Part shown: positions 34,213 through 43,208 of the stretch, one piece after another
Position numbering within the stretch: position 1 is the first letter of the stretch
Layout of the letters: the number at the start of each line of letters is the position of its first letter
Source: Helicobacter fennelliae
GTDB lineage: Bacteria; Campylobacterota; Campylobacteria; Campylobacterales; Helicobacteraceae
Assembly (NCBI RefSeq): GCF_900451005.1
Contig: NZ_UGIB01000001.1
Location: 806,001 to 870,000 of the forward strand
Reading direction: 5' to 3'
Length of the DNA stretch: 64,000 nt
Program-made: the position numbers and the translations under genes
The notes under the pieces: model-generated
Seen by the model: the letters and a program-made list of their open reading frames with translations, nothing else
What the model was told of the DNA's origin: nothing
Database searches by the model: none

Positions 34213-35450
34213 TGAAAAAAGTATTATTGATAATATTGTTAAGTTGTGGAATTTCAATGGCAAATACTACCACAGGAGTAAGCATTGAGGCAAAAATATT
34301 TTCAAACCCTAATGATAAAATTATTAATGGAGGTGCTTGTTCTTGGGAATGTAGAGATGTGAATAGTGGCTAAAATTATAGGGTTTGATTTTAAAAGCGG
34401 AACGACATATTGTAAAGCTTTTAATGACAACAATTTGGACCAAGATTTGGGCGTTGATGCAAGTCGTATTAACACAGCTTGTGCTTTAAAACCTAATATA
34501 GAATCAGAGTATAATCAAATTATTGGAGGTAACGCTTCTAGTTACAACAGCAAGAGAGAAAGCTCCATTGCCTATGTTCAAAATGATAAGCATATTAACC
34601 TCACAACATTTCTTACTTCTCTAGTAACGCTCAATCCCAATATAATAGATAGAGAACAGACAAAACTTTTAGGAGAGATTAAATTAAAAAATGGCTTGGA
34701 TTTCCATAGTGTGCAAACCATTACTCAAGGTCGTATGGTTGAAATGTCTATCCTAGACTCAAAGTGGCAAGGAATTAAAAATGATGCACAATATATGGCA
34801 AATGCCTTTAAAGATTGGTTCAGCGAAGAAAAACCAGCTTTATCTAGTCATACAACAAGCTATGAAAAAACCTCTGCTACTGATGGCTTTAATAAAAGCA
34901 ATATGGCTTATTTTTCTGACCTTTTTTGGCTCATGAAAAGATTTATCAACATTTACAGATTCTACTTTTTGTCTTAGTAGGAGGATTTTTCGTAACTCAA
35001 ATTGGTGCGAATAAGCTTCAAGCGTATTTGGAGAATAGAGGAGAGAGTAGCGCAAAAGAACCTTATTTGCATAAATTTTATATCCCATTACTAATGGTTG
35101 GAACATTTTTTATGCCAATTCCTGAAGCAAATGGAATGGCTCATTCTACAATCGTTCAAAATGTGATTCGTAGTTTTACAATGATTAATGAATTGTTTAT
35201 ATTTCTATCAGTAGAGCAATTTAGCGGAATTGAAACAAGTTGGTATAATTTTCATACAAATTTTATAACAGGAGCTATAACAGGACTTTTAATGATTTTT
35301 GGCACACTTGCTTCAGGTTATATTATGTGGAAACTCATTGTTTCAGGACCTGCTTGGACACTCTCTTTAGTTGGAATTGATGGCAAGCAAGATGATGTCA
35401 TAGCAAGTGGTATAGAATCTAATTTAGCAAAAAGAGCCTTTGTGGCTTAA
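34212..35450 (+). pseudogene. Polytopic T4SS protein (TraG-N/VirB6-like), frameshifted
   Basis: Three frames in succession: 34212-34373 (signal peptide and GGACSWECRDVNSG), 34366-34977 (soluble part with Cys, TTYCKAFND and NTACALKPN) and 34926-35450 (three membrane spans such as LLFVLVGGFFVTQIG and FITGAITGLLMIFGTL). The second break lies at a T6 tract near 34921-34927 where T7 restores the frame. Exported N-terminus with C-terminal spans fits TraG-N or VirB6-like components of the T4SS core. Broken as written, and last in the T4SS operon before a terminator. Confidence 0.7.
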
Positions 35451-35487
35451 AACTTAATAATTCTTAAGTTTTAAGTTGCGTTTTTTT
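35449..35487 (+). terminator. Rho-independent terminator ending the T4SS operon
   Basis: Nine-base stem (AAAACTTAA at 35449-35457, TTAAGTTTT at 35464-35472) with a six-base loop, followed after eight bases by a seven-T run at 35481-35487. It overlaps the stop of the polytopic protein remnant. Confidence 0.7.
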
Positions 35488-35489
35488 GG

Positions 35490-35495
35490 TAAAAT
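35490..35495 (+). promoter_or_regulatory. Likely -10 box of the lipoprotein gene
   Basis: TAAAAT after a T-rich stretch, 35 bases before ATG 35530 with AGAGG upstream of it. Confidence 0.4.
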
Positions 35496-35529
35496 AACTA
35501 CTTTTATTTTTGAAAAGTAGAGGTGTTGT

Positions 35530-35935
35530 ATGATAAATATAAAGCAGTTGAAGCTATTAGCAAGTGCAGTGGTATTATTGTTATTTGTAGGTTGCACAAG
35601 CCATTATGGCAATCAAACTCTTGCCAAAAAAAGCCCAGCGGACTTAAAAAAAAGAGCTTGTAAAGGGTAAAACTACAAAAGCGCAAGTTGTAGAAATGTA
35701 TGGAAAGCCTGAACAAACAAGTTTTGAGGACAATGGCGATGAGGTTATTTTATATAGCTATTCAGAGGGTGATTTTGATGCAACTAATTTAGTGCCTGTT
35801 GTTGGGACCTATATTGCAAAAGATGAAGTGAGAATGAAATACATTTATATAATTTTTAACAAAAAGGGAATTCTTAAAAACTACACGATTACCGAAATGG
35901 CACAGCAAACAGGTAGAAAAGGCATAAGTTTTTAG
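35530..35935 (+). pseudogene. BamE/SmpA-like lipoprotein, frameshifted at A8
   Basis: Lipobox LLFVGC near residue 22, then DLKK, then a break at an A8 tract (35646-35653). With A7 it continues ELVKGKTTKAQVVEMYGKPEQ, which is the BamE/SmpA-type motif, to the stop at 35935, about 135 residues. Such lipoproteins sit in the outer membrane. The gene is off by one base in a homopolymer, so slippage could switch it. Sequencing error cannot be excluded. Confidence 0.7.
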
Positions 35936-35947
35936 AGGAGCAAAAAA

Positions 35948-36268
35948 GTGTTTAAACTCACAAAGGAAATCATCTTAGAATATCTTAGCAGCATCAAAGA
36001 AGAACTAAATCAAGATGGTATTGTAGAGATAGGGCTTTTTGGTAGCTATGCAAAAGATAAGGCAGACCTTGCAAGTGATATAGACATAGTGATTTGCTCA
36101 AGTGAATCATTTTTAAAAAAGTTTAGAGGTTTTGAGAGTGTAATTTACTTAGATGATTTACGACAGAAAATAATGAAACATTTTAAGATTCAAGTAGATA
36201 TTTGTGATACTTTTTCTATGAATGAAGAGAGAAAGAAAAATCTTTTAGAGAATGCAATTTATGTGTAG
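35948..36268 (+). CDS. mntA: MntA-type nucleotidyltransferase antitoxin
   Basis: 106 residues from GTG 35948 (GAGGAG upstream). The motif GLFGSYAKDKADLASDIDIVI, read as GSY then DxD, is the minimal nucleotidyltransferase core. MntA proteins transfer AMP to a Tyr of their HepT partner to disarm it. It overlaps the HepT gene by 17 bases. Complete. Confidence 0.85.
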   Translation: MFKLTKEIILEYLSSIKEELNQDGIVEIGLFGSYAKDKADLASDIDIVICSSESFLKKFRGFESVIYLDDLRQKIMKHFKIQVDICDTFSMNEERKKNLLENAIYV

Positions 36269-36647
36269 CGAAGAGAATATAAAAAAATTGCGTGATATAA
36301 AAGAAAGAATCGCATATATTCTTGAACTTTGTAATGAAATAGGCATAGTCAAAGCCCTTAAAGATGTCAAGGAGAAACAACCTGCTATTGTAATGCACCT
36401 TATTGTCATTAATGAAAATCTCCAAAAGTTGCAAGATAGTTTTGATATAAATATGGCAGACATTTTTACCAAAGAGGATATTAGGGGGCTAAAAGCGATT
36501 AGAAACATTGCCTCACACGATTATGAGGGATTAAATTTAGAGATTATAGAAGATGTAATTAGATTTAAACTACCCCCTATTCAGGAAAAGATTAATGAGT
36601 TTTTAGCAAATACCAGCTCTAAAATTAAAAAATATTCTCGTAAATAA
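36252..36647 (+). CDS. hepT: HepT-type HEPN ribonuclease toxin
   Basis: 131 residues. The HEPN motif RNIASHDY near residue 80 fits Rx4HxY exactly, and contains the Tyr that MntA modifies. HepT is an RNase whose targets are not fixed across the family. Forms a standard HEPN-MNT toxin-antitoxin pair with the gene before it. ATG 36252 is used; ATG 36261 is also possible. Sits between the T4SS and T6SS modules. Confidence 0.85.
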   Translation: MQFMCSEENIKKLRDIKERIAYILELCNEIGIVKALKDVKEKQPAIVMHLIVINENLQKLQDSFDINMADIFTKEDIRGLKAIRNIASHDYEGLNLEIIEDVIRFKLPPIQEKINEFLANTSSKIKKYSRK

Positions 36648-36679
36648 TATTTAAATTTTATACAAAGAAAAGGTTTTTT

Positions 36680-37090
36680 ATGAAAGAAAATGAAATAGAA
36701 TCTTATGAAATAGAAAATGATATAAGATATGATGAAGAATTTAGAAGCTTTCTTAAAAAGGTTCTTGGTGTTTTATGGACTTTGTGTATTGTTGGTATCT
36801 TTGTAGGTGGAGATTTGGAAGGCAGCAAAGGACTATTAAGCTATTTTGTTAATCTAACATTATTGCCTATTACTACAATACCTATTTGGTTTATTTTTGG
36901 TAAATGGAAGTTTGTGGCTATACCACTTAGTATTTCCTTATTTTTGGCTTCTATGGCTCTAGCAGGTGCGATACCAGATAATAAATATATAGTTGTAGGG
37001 GTTATGATTCTTTCTTTGATTGGTATTACAGGAACTCTCTTGATAGCTTTGATAAGAGCTGTTTGGAGCTTGATTAAAAAAAGGAAATAA
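36680..37090 (+). CDS. Membrane protein of unknown function
   Basis: 136 residues with an acidic N-terminus and four hydrophobic spans from about residue 30, ending SLIKKRK. AAAGG lies before the ATG. Convergent with tssL; 55 bases between them show no clear hairpin. No family recognised. Confidence 0.6.
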   Translation: MKENEIESYEIENDIRYDEEFRSFLKKVLGVLWTLCIVGIFVGGDLEGSKGLLSYFVNLTLLPITTIPIWFIFGKWKFVAIPLSISLFLASMALAGAIPDNKYIVVGVMILSLIGITGTLLIALIRAVWSLIKKRK

Positions 37091-37145
37091 ATAAAACAAC
37101 TTGCAGGATTAGGAACTAGAAACGAACACAGCAATAAAAAGTTTC

Positions 37146-37922
37146 TTAATCTGAATGATTGTTGATAATTCCATTTACATTATTTTGTATTCGTATGTTA
37201 TTAACTTCAAGGTCAAATACAGTATAGACAAAAACTCCTACAACGATACATAGAGGCAAAGCAATTAAAATTTTTTTAAGATACATTCTTTGAAAATTTT
37301 GCCAAAAACTCTCCTTGATAATTCCATCATAAGCTTTTGTAAAAGCTAGTTCTTCATCAACATCATCATATAATGGTATGAGGGAAGAAGCGATATTATT
37401 GCAAAAAAACAAAATTCTTTCTTCCACATCTTTATTATTTGAGTATTTGCCTTTGTAGCCCAATACAAGGCAGGCATAAATAAATTCTAAAAAATCTTTA
37501 TTTTTTGCGGGATTATTAAGCCAAGAAGATGTTATATCATAAAAATTATCTCCCCCTAAAGTTTCGTCAAATAAACGCACTGTTAGGGTATTATTTGCCC
37601 AAGAGCTATTAATAAAAAGCTCATTTTTCATTAACATCTCATCAATAAAAACACAAAGGCAATATCTAAGCCTAATAATATCTTTTTCATCATATTCTTT
37701 TAAAACACTAAGTTTAGAACTCCAAGTTAAAATATCATTGACAATTTTTTCTCTAAGGGATTCTATGGTGCTTGTATCAAGTAAGGTTACTTTAGATAGT
37801 CTAAAAGAGAGTAAAAGAAGTTCCAAACAATAATCAACAACTTTATTGTTTTTAAGACCGCTTAAATCAGAACTTAAAAGTAAGCTAAATTCTTGTGTCT
37901 CTGCATTTGATTGTTTTTGCAT
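37146..37922 (-). CDS. tssL: T6SS inner-membrane protein TssL (DotU)
   Basis: 258 residues. Cytosolic helical domain with YCLCVFIDEMLM and WANNTLTVRLFDETLGGDNF, then LEFIYACLVLGYKGKY, all DotU-family signatures. One C-terminal membrane span (IALPLCIVVGVFVYTVF). No peptidoglycan-binding extension. TssL anchors the T6SS membrane complex with TssM, whose gene is not in this window. Last gene of the minus-strand unit tssJ-tssK-tssL. Confidence 0.92.
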   Translation of the reverse strand: MQKQSNAETQEFSLLLSSDLSGLKNNKVVDYCLELLLLSFRLSKVTLLDTSTIESLREKIVNDILTWSSKLSVLKEYDEKDIIRLRYCLCVFIDEMLMKNELFINSSWANNTLTVRLFDETLGGDNFYDITSSWLNNPAKNKDFLEFIYACLVLGYKGKYSNNKDVEERILFFCNNIASSLIPLYDDVDEELAFTKAYDGIIKESFWQNFQRMYLKKILIALPLCIVVGVFVYTVFDLEVNNIRIQNNVNGIINNHSD

Positions 37923-37931
37923 TTTATTTCC

Positions 37932-39332
37932 TTAAAATACTGCCCACATTTTTATATCAGGATTCTTAATATTATGAGTAAGGTAAATACTTATTGCGTT
38001 TTCTCCTTTAAAATGTTTAAATAATTCATCTTTTTTATCTAGTTTATAATAAATATAGCCATTTAAATAAGGGATAGCCGAAGGAATATTTGGAATTTGG
38101 ATAACATTTAATCCTTTAAGTTGGGTGGCTACTATATTTTTGATTTTACTCTGCGTATGAATTTTGCTTTGTGTTTTAAAATTTTTTAGTAAATATTCGT
38201 GATTAACATCAGCATTAATGGCTAAGAAAAGTTCGGCTTCTTCCAAAATTCCAGCATTATCAAATAACAAATCATAGAAACCATTGCTATTATCTATAAG
38301 TTTTGCCATTGAATATCTCGGAGAAGTAATTTTAGCAAATAGAATCTTTATGTTGTTGATTAAAGGGAAGAAAGTTTCATTTAAATTATCGTGTTGGTAA
38401 GCAATAAACTCTAAAAAGGAATTTTCAACACCAAATGCTCCAAGTTCACCCTGAAACTCAATAAGCTTTTCATATAAATACTCGGGATGTAATTTGTCTT
38501 TATGGATTAGGCAAGAAAAAATTAAAAACCATTTTTTAAGAAGATTTAAAGATAAATAAGTGCTGAAATCCAAAGTATTTTTTGTTTGGTCAATGCCTTT
38601 AAAGATTTCCCAAAGTATTTCTTTATGTTGTTTGATAGAATATAATGTTTCTTCTAAAAAAGACTTGACAATAGAAACTTTATTGATATTAATACATGTA
38701 GGAATAAAATTTTCTTCAAGCTCTATTTTTTTGTTTGAATCTATATTTTTAATTTTGGCAATAGGAATCTCAAGTTCATCAGGTGTTGCATTGCCTAAAA
38801 TTCCAAGTTTCAGTCTCAAGCTCGCAAGGGTTAAACTGATTTTTTCTTGGGTAAAAGTTGCATTTTGTAAATCTCTTTCATCCTCTAATAATTCTTTTGA
38901 AATACCTATATTATGGTTATCATCATAAGTTCTTGAGGCGATAATACTTCTTAGGGCTAGATATTTAGAATTAGGAAAATTATTTTGTAGAGCGACATCA
39001 GCAATGCTAGCAGAACCCAAAGGAATTTTTAATACTATAACTGAATTTTCTAATGATTCGTAATTGATTTCTAAAGCTTCTGGCAATAAATCTTGTTCTG
39101 GAGCGTTAAAAATACTTCCATCTTTAGCTATCCCAGAAATTTTTTCTAATGCAATTTTACCTTGTATAAGCATTTCATCAGAGAACTTTAAATTAATAAT
39201 TCCATAAAGGTTACTTAATATTTTAATAGTTTTTAAATCTATATTTCTTTGAAAATATCTTTCTTGTTGTTCAAAATGAATTTTATCAATATTTAAGCCA
39301 TTAAACCAAGCAACTTTTAGTTGATTTGCCAT
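37932..39332 (-). CDS. tssK: T6SS baseplate protein TssK
   Basis: 466 residues of normal family length, starting MANQLKVAWFNGLNI and ending with the TssK C-terminal domain (LNVIQIPNIPSAIPYLNGYIY, split: IPNIPSAIPYLN). TssK links the baseplate to the membrane complex through TssL and TssM. Nine bases from tssL and 16 from tssJ. Intact. Confidence 0.92.
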   Translation of the reverse strand: MANQLKVAWFNGLNIDKIHFEQQERYFQRNIDLKTIKILSNLYGIINLKFSDEMLIQGKIALEKISGIAKDGSIFNAPEQDLLPEALEINYESLENSVIVLKIPLGSASIADVALQNNFPNSKYLALRSIIASRTYDDNHNIGISKELLEDERDLQNATFTQEKISLTLASLRLKLGILGNATPDELEIPIAKIKNIDSNKKIELEENFIPTCININKVSIVKSFLEETLYSIKQHKEILWEIFKGIDQTKNTLDFSTYLSLNLLKKWFLIFSCLIHKDKLHPEYLYEKLIEFQGELGAFGVENSFLEFIAYQHDNLNETFFPLINNIKILFAKITSPRYSMAKLIDNSNGFYDLLFDNAGILEEAELFLAINADVNHEYLLKNFKTQSKIHTQSKIKNIVATQLKGLNVIQIPNIPSAIPYLNGYIYYKLDKKDELFKHFKGENAISIYLTHNIKNPDIKMWAVF

Positions 39333-39348
39333 ATTAATATCCTAGAAC

Positions 39349-39810
39349 TCATTTAATCGTTTTAATTCCTTTTTGTGTGATTTCAAATTTTAGTGTTTTT
39401 TCATTCCAAAATCTACTCCAAAATCCACTTGCATCTTTCGTTTTTACCCAAGCTTTAGTTACTTTTTTTGTATCATTGGCAAATAAGGCTAAAACGCCAA
39501 TGTAAGGAACTTCTTTGTCATTAACTTTTATTGCTACAATTTCATTTTTAGGAGCAATTTGTAATTTGATTGAATCTATTTTATCTTTACCAAGAGATCC
39601 ATCTTCTCTAGTAATTAAGTCTTTGTCGCTTGCTTCTTCAAATTTTTCAATATTCTTGAGCTTATAGATGATAAGAGTAACAGGAACATCATCAAGTCTA
39701 TTGTTAAGATTTGATTTTTCAATGTTATTGATTCTTACACTCACAGTGTTTGAGCAAGCTCCAAATAAAAGGCATAAAACCAAAATCAATATTTTTTGAT
39801 ACATTAACAA
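39349..39810 (-). CDS. tssJ: T6SS outer-membrane lipoprotein TssJ
   Basis: 153 residues. Lipobox LLFGAC near residue 19, then the TssJ beta sandwich with VTLIIYKLKNIEKFE. It holds the T6SS membrane complex in the outer membrane. Starts near ATG 39810 or 39804 with AAAGGGG upstream on the minus strand. First gene of the minus-strand unit, divergent from tssA. Confidence 0.88.
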   Translation of the reverse strand: MLMYQKILILVLCLLFGACSNTVSVRINNIEKSNLNNRLDDVPVTLIIYKLKNIEKFEEASDKDLITREDGSLGKDKIDSIKLQIAPKNEIVAIKVNDKEVPYIGVLALFANDTKKVTKAWVKTKDASGFWSRFWNEKTLKFEITQKGIKTIK

Positions 39811-39906
39811 TATCCCCTTTTTAAATTTTTCTAAACCTTAATTATGTGATAATTTTAATATTTGATTGCTAAAACTTTTATAAAATATTGGTGAGGAATT
39901 AAATCA
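39811..39906. promoter_or_regulatory. Divergent promoter region tssJ/tssA
   Basis: 96 AT-rich bases. On the plus strand TATAAA at 39880-39885 with GAGG before the tssA start. On the minus strand a CATAAT box is seen about 45 bases before tssJ. One shared control region would keep both T6SS halves coordinated; no clear operator is visible. Confidence 0.5.
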
Positions 39907-41175
39907 ATGCAATTTGCTAGTCATTTAAAGGATAATTTGGATAACTTGGAAATTTACCATTTCCTTGAAGATGAGATGTCAAAATATAAAACATTGAATC
40001 ACGAGAATATAAAGTGGAACAAGGTTTATGAGTATTCTTTAGAAATCCTACAACAATTTTCTATGGATGCTAGAATTTATAATTATTTTGTTTTATCGTG
40101 TATAGCATTAAACAATGAAGAATCTTTCGGGACAATGAGTAAGCTATTTGAATTTTTGGTTGATATTTTGCAAAATTCTCCTAAGAATTTAGGCAAAAAT
40201 GTTGAAATTTTAAATACCCAGAAAAAGAAGATAAAGAGTGTCGTGCAACATTTTATAATAGAAACTGACAGACTTAGTTTATCACATTTTCCTCAGATTA
40301 TAATGGATTTAAACCATACATTCAGGATTTTAGGGAAAATTTTAGAGTGCGATTTTAAAGAGATTCAAGTTAAACAGGAGATACAAAAAAGTGAAGTTAT
40401 ATCATCAACTATAAAACAAGTTGAATTTCATACTCAAAACCCAAATACCAATTCCTTAAATGATAGAGAATATAGAATATTTTTCAACCATTTAGCTTTC
40501 GAGCTTTTGGAAAAAAATAAAGATAATCTTAATGCTTATGCTATGTTTGTTGAAGCAATGTGGGGGAGGATTAGAACCCTTCCTGTCGATAGTGAAAGTA
40601 TTACTCAAATTAAGTATCCAGATAAAAATTTAATACAAATTTTGCTTGAAAATAATTTTGATGAATTAGAACACATTAAGTGTTTTATGTCAAATCTTGT
40701 GTTAAATCCTTTTTGGATAGAGGGCTTAAAGTTTTTTTGTGAATTTTTATACAAGCGTAAAAAAACAAATGCTTCCAAATTGCTTAATACTTTAACTAGA
40801 GAGTTCCTTATTAAATTTAAGGAGATTTCTAATCTTAAGTTTAGCAATGGCGAATCTATGTGTGAAGAGCAAGTTTTTAATTATTTTTTGAAGCAAGGCA
40901 TAGATTTTAATTGTATAAAGCCTAAAGCAAATAAGGACAGGCAAAATAATATAGATGAAATTTTATTAGATATGAATACTCAAAATAGTAATAACTCTCT
41001 ATTTGCACATATAAATGCTTTAATTGAGATGGCTAAACTTTTTGAGGAGAAAAATATGCCAAATAATGCTAGGATACTTTATATCCAAATCAAAGATTTA
41101 ATGGAGAAAACATTACTAAAGGATTATTTATTAGAAGATTATTCAAAAATTAAAATAAAAAGTGAAAAAATGTAA
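39907..41175 (+). CDS. tssA: T6SS protein TssA (ImpA family)
   Basis: 422 residues. The N-terminal ImpA region (EEDEMSKYKTLNHENIKWNK style with FSMDARIYNYFVLSCIAL) and a C-terminal domain with FAHINALIEMAKLFEEKN. TssA nucleates the baseplate and caps the growing sheath. Length and layout are normal. Its stop codon lies inside a perfect 26-base palindrome. Confidence 0.85.
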   Translation: MQFASHLKDNLDNLEIYHFLEDEMSKYKTLNHENIKWNKVYEYSLEILQQFSMDARIYNYFVLSCIALNNEESFGTMSKLFEFLVDILQNSPKNLGKNVEILNTQKKKIKSVVQHFIIETDRLSLSHFPQIIMDLNHTFRILGKILECDFKEIQVKQEIQKSEVISSTIKQVEFHTQNPNTNSLNDREYRIFFNHLAFELLEKNKDNLNAYAMFVEAMWGRIRTLPVDSESITQIKYPDKNLIQILLENNFDELEHIKCFMSNLVLNPFWIEGLKFFCEFLYKRKKTNASKLLNTLTREFLIKFKEISNLKFSNGESMCEEQVFNYFLKQGIDFNCIKPKANKDRQNNIDEILLDMNTQNSNNSLFAHINALIEMAKLFEEKNMPNNARILYIQIKDLMEKTLLKDYLLEDYSKIKIKSEKM

Positions 41176-41196
41176 AAATTTAGCTAAATTTTTACA
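41171..41196. promoter_or_regulatory. Perfect 26-base palindrome before tssB
   Basis: Arms TGTAAAAATTTAG and CTAAATTTTTACA with no spacer and no mismatch. It overlaps the tssA stop and ends ten bases before a TATAAT box, so it covers where a -35 region would be. Operator of a dimeric regulator is the best reading; a tssA terminator is the alternative, though no T run follows. Confidence 0.65.
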
Positions 41197-41206
41197 TAGT
41201 TTTAGT

Positions 41207-41212
41207 TATAAT
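41207..41212 (+). promoter_or_regulatory. -10 box of the tssB operon
   Basis: Consensus TATAAT, 46 bases before the tssB ATG, with AAAGGA at the ribosome site. Lies directly after the 26-base palindrome. Confidence 0.7.
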
Positions 41213-41257
41213 GTATCTTAAAATTGAGAAAGTTTTAAAACAGAAAGGATTTGAACA

Positions 41258-41743
41258 ATGTCTGATGGTTCTAGTGCTCCAAAAGAGCGTATTAATATCA
41301 CATACAAAGCAAAAACGAATGGACAAGAAGCAGATGTTGAGTTACCCTTAAAATTGATGGTAATGACAAATTTGACAGGAGGAGCTGATAAATTACCTTT
41401 GGAAGAGCGAGAGATTTTACAAATTAATAAGGTAAATTTTAGTCAGGTAATGCAGAAATTGGATATTAGTTCTAAATTTAGTGTTAAGAACACCTTGGGC
41501 ACAGGAGCAGAAGAGCTAAGTATTAATCTTAAAATTTCTAGTATGAAAGACTTTTCCCCAGATAGTATAGCAAAGCAAATTCCAGAGCTTAATAAACTCA
41601 TACAACTAAGAGAGGCTTTAGTGGCTTTAAAAGGACCTATGGGTAATATTCCAGATTTTAGAAAAGCAGTTTTAACCGCTTTAAAAGATAAAAAAACAAA
41701 AGAGAAATTGCTTTTAGAAATTAAAGAAGAAGTCAAAGAATAG
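41258..41743 (+). CDS. tssB: T6SS sheath small subunit TssB
   Basis: 161 residues, with RINITYKAKTNGQEADVELP and ELPLKLMVMTNLTG near the start and the C-terminal helical part that pairs with TssC. The family length is normal. TssB and TssC form the contractile sheath. Eight bases before tssC. Confidence 0.93.
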   Translation: MSDGSSAPKERINITYKAKTNGQEADVELPLKLMVMTNLTGGADKLPLEEREILQINKVNFSQVMQKLDISSKFSVKNTLGTGAEELSINLKISSMKDFSPDSIAKQIPELNKLIQLREALVALKGPMGNIPDFRKAVLTALKDKKTKEKLLLEIKEEVKE

Positions 41744-41751
41744 GAGAGAAA

Positions 41752-43206
41752 ATGTCAAGCGATAAAGTGGTTGATACACCTATTATTGAAAGCATTATGG
41801 AAAAAAGTAAGTATTTAAAAAATGATGAAAGTTATAGTATAGCTAAAAGAGGTGTTGCCGAATTTATCTCTGCTATTGTTGAGAATGATGATGTAGAAGA
41901 TAAAATCAATAAATTTGCTTTAGATGAGATGATAGCACATATTGATGATTTAGTATCTAAGCAAATGGACGAGATTTTGCACAATGAGGATTTCCAAAAA
42001 CTAGAGTCTGTATGGAGAGGCTTATATTTCTTAGTAGAAAGAACAGATTTTAATGAAAATATTAAAATCAACCTTTTTGATGTAACCAAAGAAGAAGCTT
42101 TAGAAGATTTTGAGAACAATCCTGATATTACCCAAAGTGTCATTTATAAAAATATTTATTCTTCAGAATATGGACAATTTGGTGGAGAGCCTGTTGGTGC
42201 TATCATAGGCGATTATCAGCTTAGCACCAATAGCCCAGATATGACTTTTTTAAATAAAATGGCAAGTATTGCTGCAATGAGCCATTCGCCATTTTTAACC
42301 TCTTGTGCTCCTAGTTTTTTTGGGTTAGAGAATTATTCAGAGTTAGCAAATATTCAAGATTTAGGAGGTTTGCTTCAAGGTCCTCAATACACTAGATGGA
42401 GAACCTTTAGAGAAAATGAAGATTCAAAATATATAGGGCTTATGGTAACAAGATTTTTAACACGCTCTCCTTATAGTCCAGAAGAAAATCCTATCAAAAC
42501 TTTTAATTATAAAGAAAATGTTCATAATTCACATAATCATTTATTATGGGGCAATTCAGCTTATGCCTTTGCTACAAGATTAACTGAAAGTTTTGCAAAA
42601 TATAGATGGTGTGGAAGTATTATAGGTCCAAAAAGTGGAGGGAGCGTGAAAGATTTACCTACTTATCTTTACGAGAGTTTTGGCACTATGCAATCCAAGA
42701 TTCCAACCGAAGTGCTTATTACAGATAGAAGAGAATATGAGCTTGCTGAAGCAGGGTTTATTGCTTTGACTTTAAGAAGAGATAGTAATAATGCAGCTTT
42801 TTTCTCTGCAAATTCAGCTTTAAAACCTAAAGTATTTCCAAATACACCTGAGGGAAAGGAAGCAGAAACGAATTATCGATTGGGAACACAGCTTCCTTAT
42901 ATATTCCTTATATCAAGATTAGCACATTATCTTAAGGTTTTACAAAGAGAAGAAATAGGTAGTTGGAAAGAAAGAACTGATATTGAAAACGGACTCAACG
43001 AATGGGTAAGACAATATATTTCAGACCAAGAAAATCCTCCTGCTGAAGTCCGAAGTAGGAGACCATTTAGAGGAGCTCAGATCAAAGTGGATAATGTGGC
43101 TGGAGAGCCGGGATGGTATAAGATAGGGCTTAGTGTTCGCCCTCATTTTAAATATATGGGCGGAAATTTCGAACTTTCATTAGTGGGCAAACTTGATAAA
43201 GAGTGA
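41752..43206 (+). CDS. tssC: T6SS sheath large subunit TssC
   Basis: 484 residues with LESVWRGLYFLVERTDFN, GEPVGAIIGDY and FRGAQIKVDNVAGEPGWYK. These are the conserved TssC blocks, all intact. Forms the sheath with TssB. Recycling of contracted sheath needs ClpV in many bacteria, but epsilonproteobacterial T6SS commonly lack it and none is seen here. The stop overlaps the tssE region. Confidence 0.95.
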   Translation: MSSDKVVDTPIIESIMEKSKYLKNDESYSIAKRGVAEFISAIVENDDVEDKINKFALDEMIAHIDDLVSKQMDEILHNEDFQKLESVWRGLYFLVERTDFNENIKINLFDVTKEEALEDFENNPDITQSVIYKNIYSSEYGQFGGEPVGAIIGDYQLSTNSPDMTFLNKMASIAAMSHSPFLTSCAPSFFGLENYSELANIQDLGGLLQGPQYTRWRTFRENEDSKYIGLMVTRFLTRSPYSPEENPIKTFNYKENVHNSHNHLLWGNSAYAFATRLTESFAKYRWCGSIIGPKSGGSVKDLPTYLYESFGTMQSKIPTEVLITDRREYELAEAGFIALTLRRDSNNAAFFSANSALKPKVFPNTPEGKEAETNYRLGTQLPYIFLISRLAHYLKVLQREEIGSWKERTDIENGLNEWVRQYISDQENPPAEVRSRRPFRGAQIKVDNVAGEPGWYKIGLSVRPHFKYMGGNFELSLVGKLDKE

Positions 43207-43208
43207 AG

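Noticed and set aside
37091-37145. Terminator between the convergent membrane-protein gene and tssL
   Set aside because: No inverted repeat of useful length seen in these 55 bases.
38560-38928. 122-codon plus-strand frame inside tssK
   Set aside because: Lies opposite an intact, well recognised tssK.
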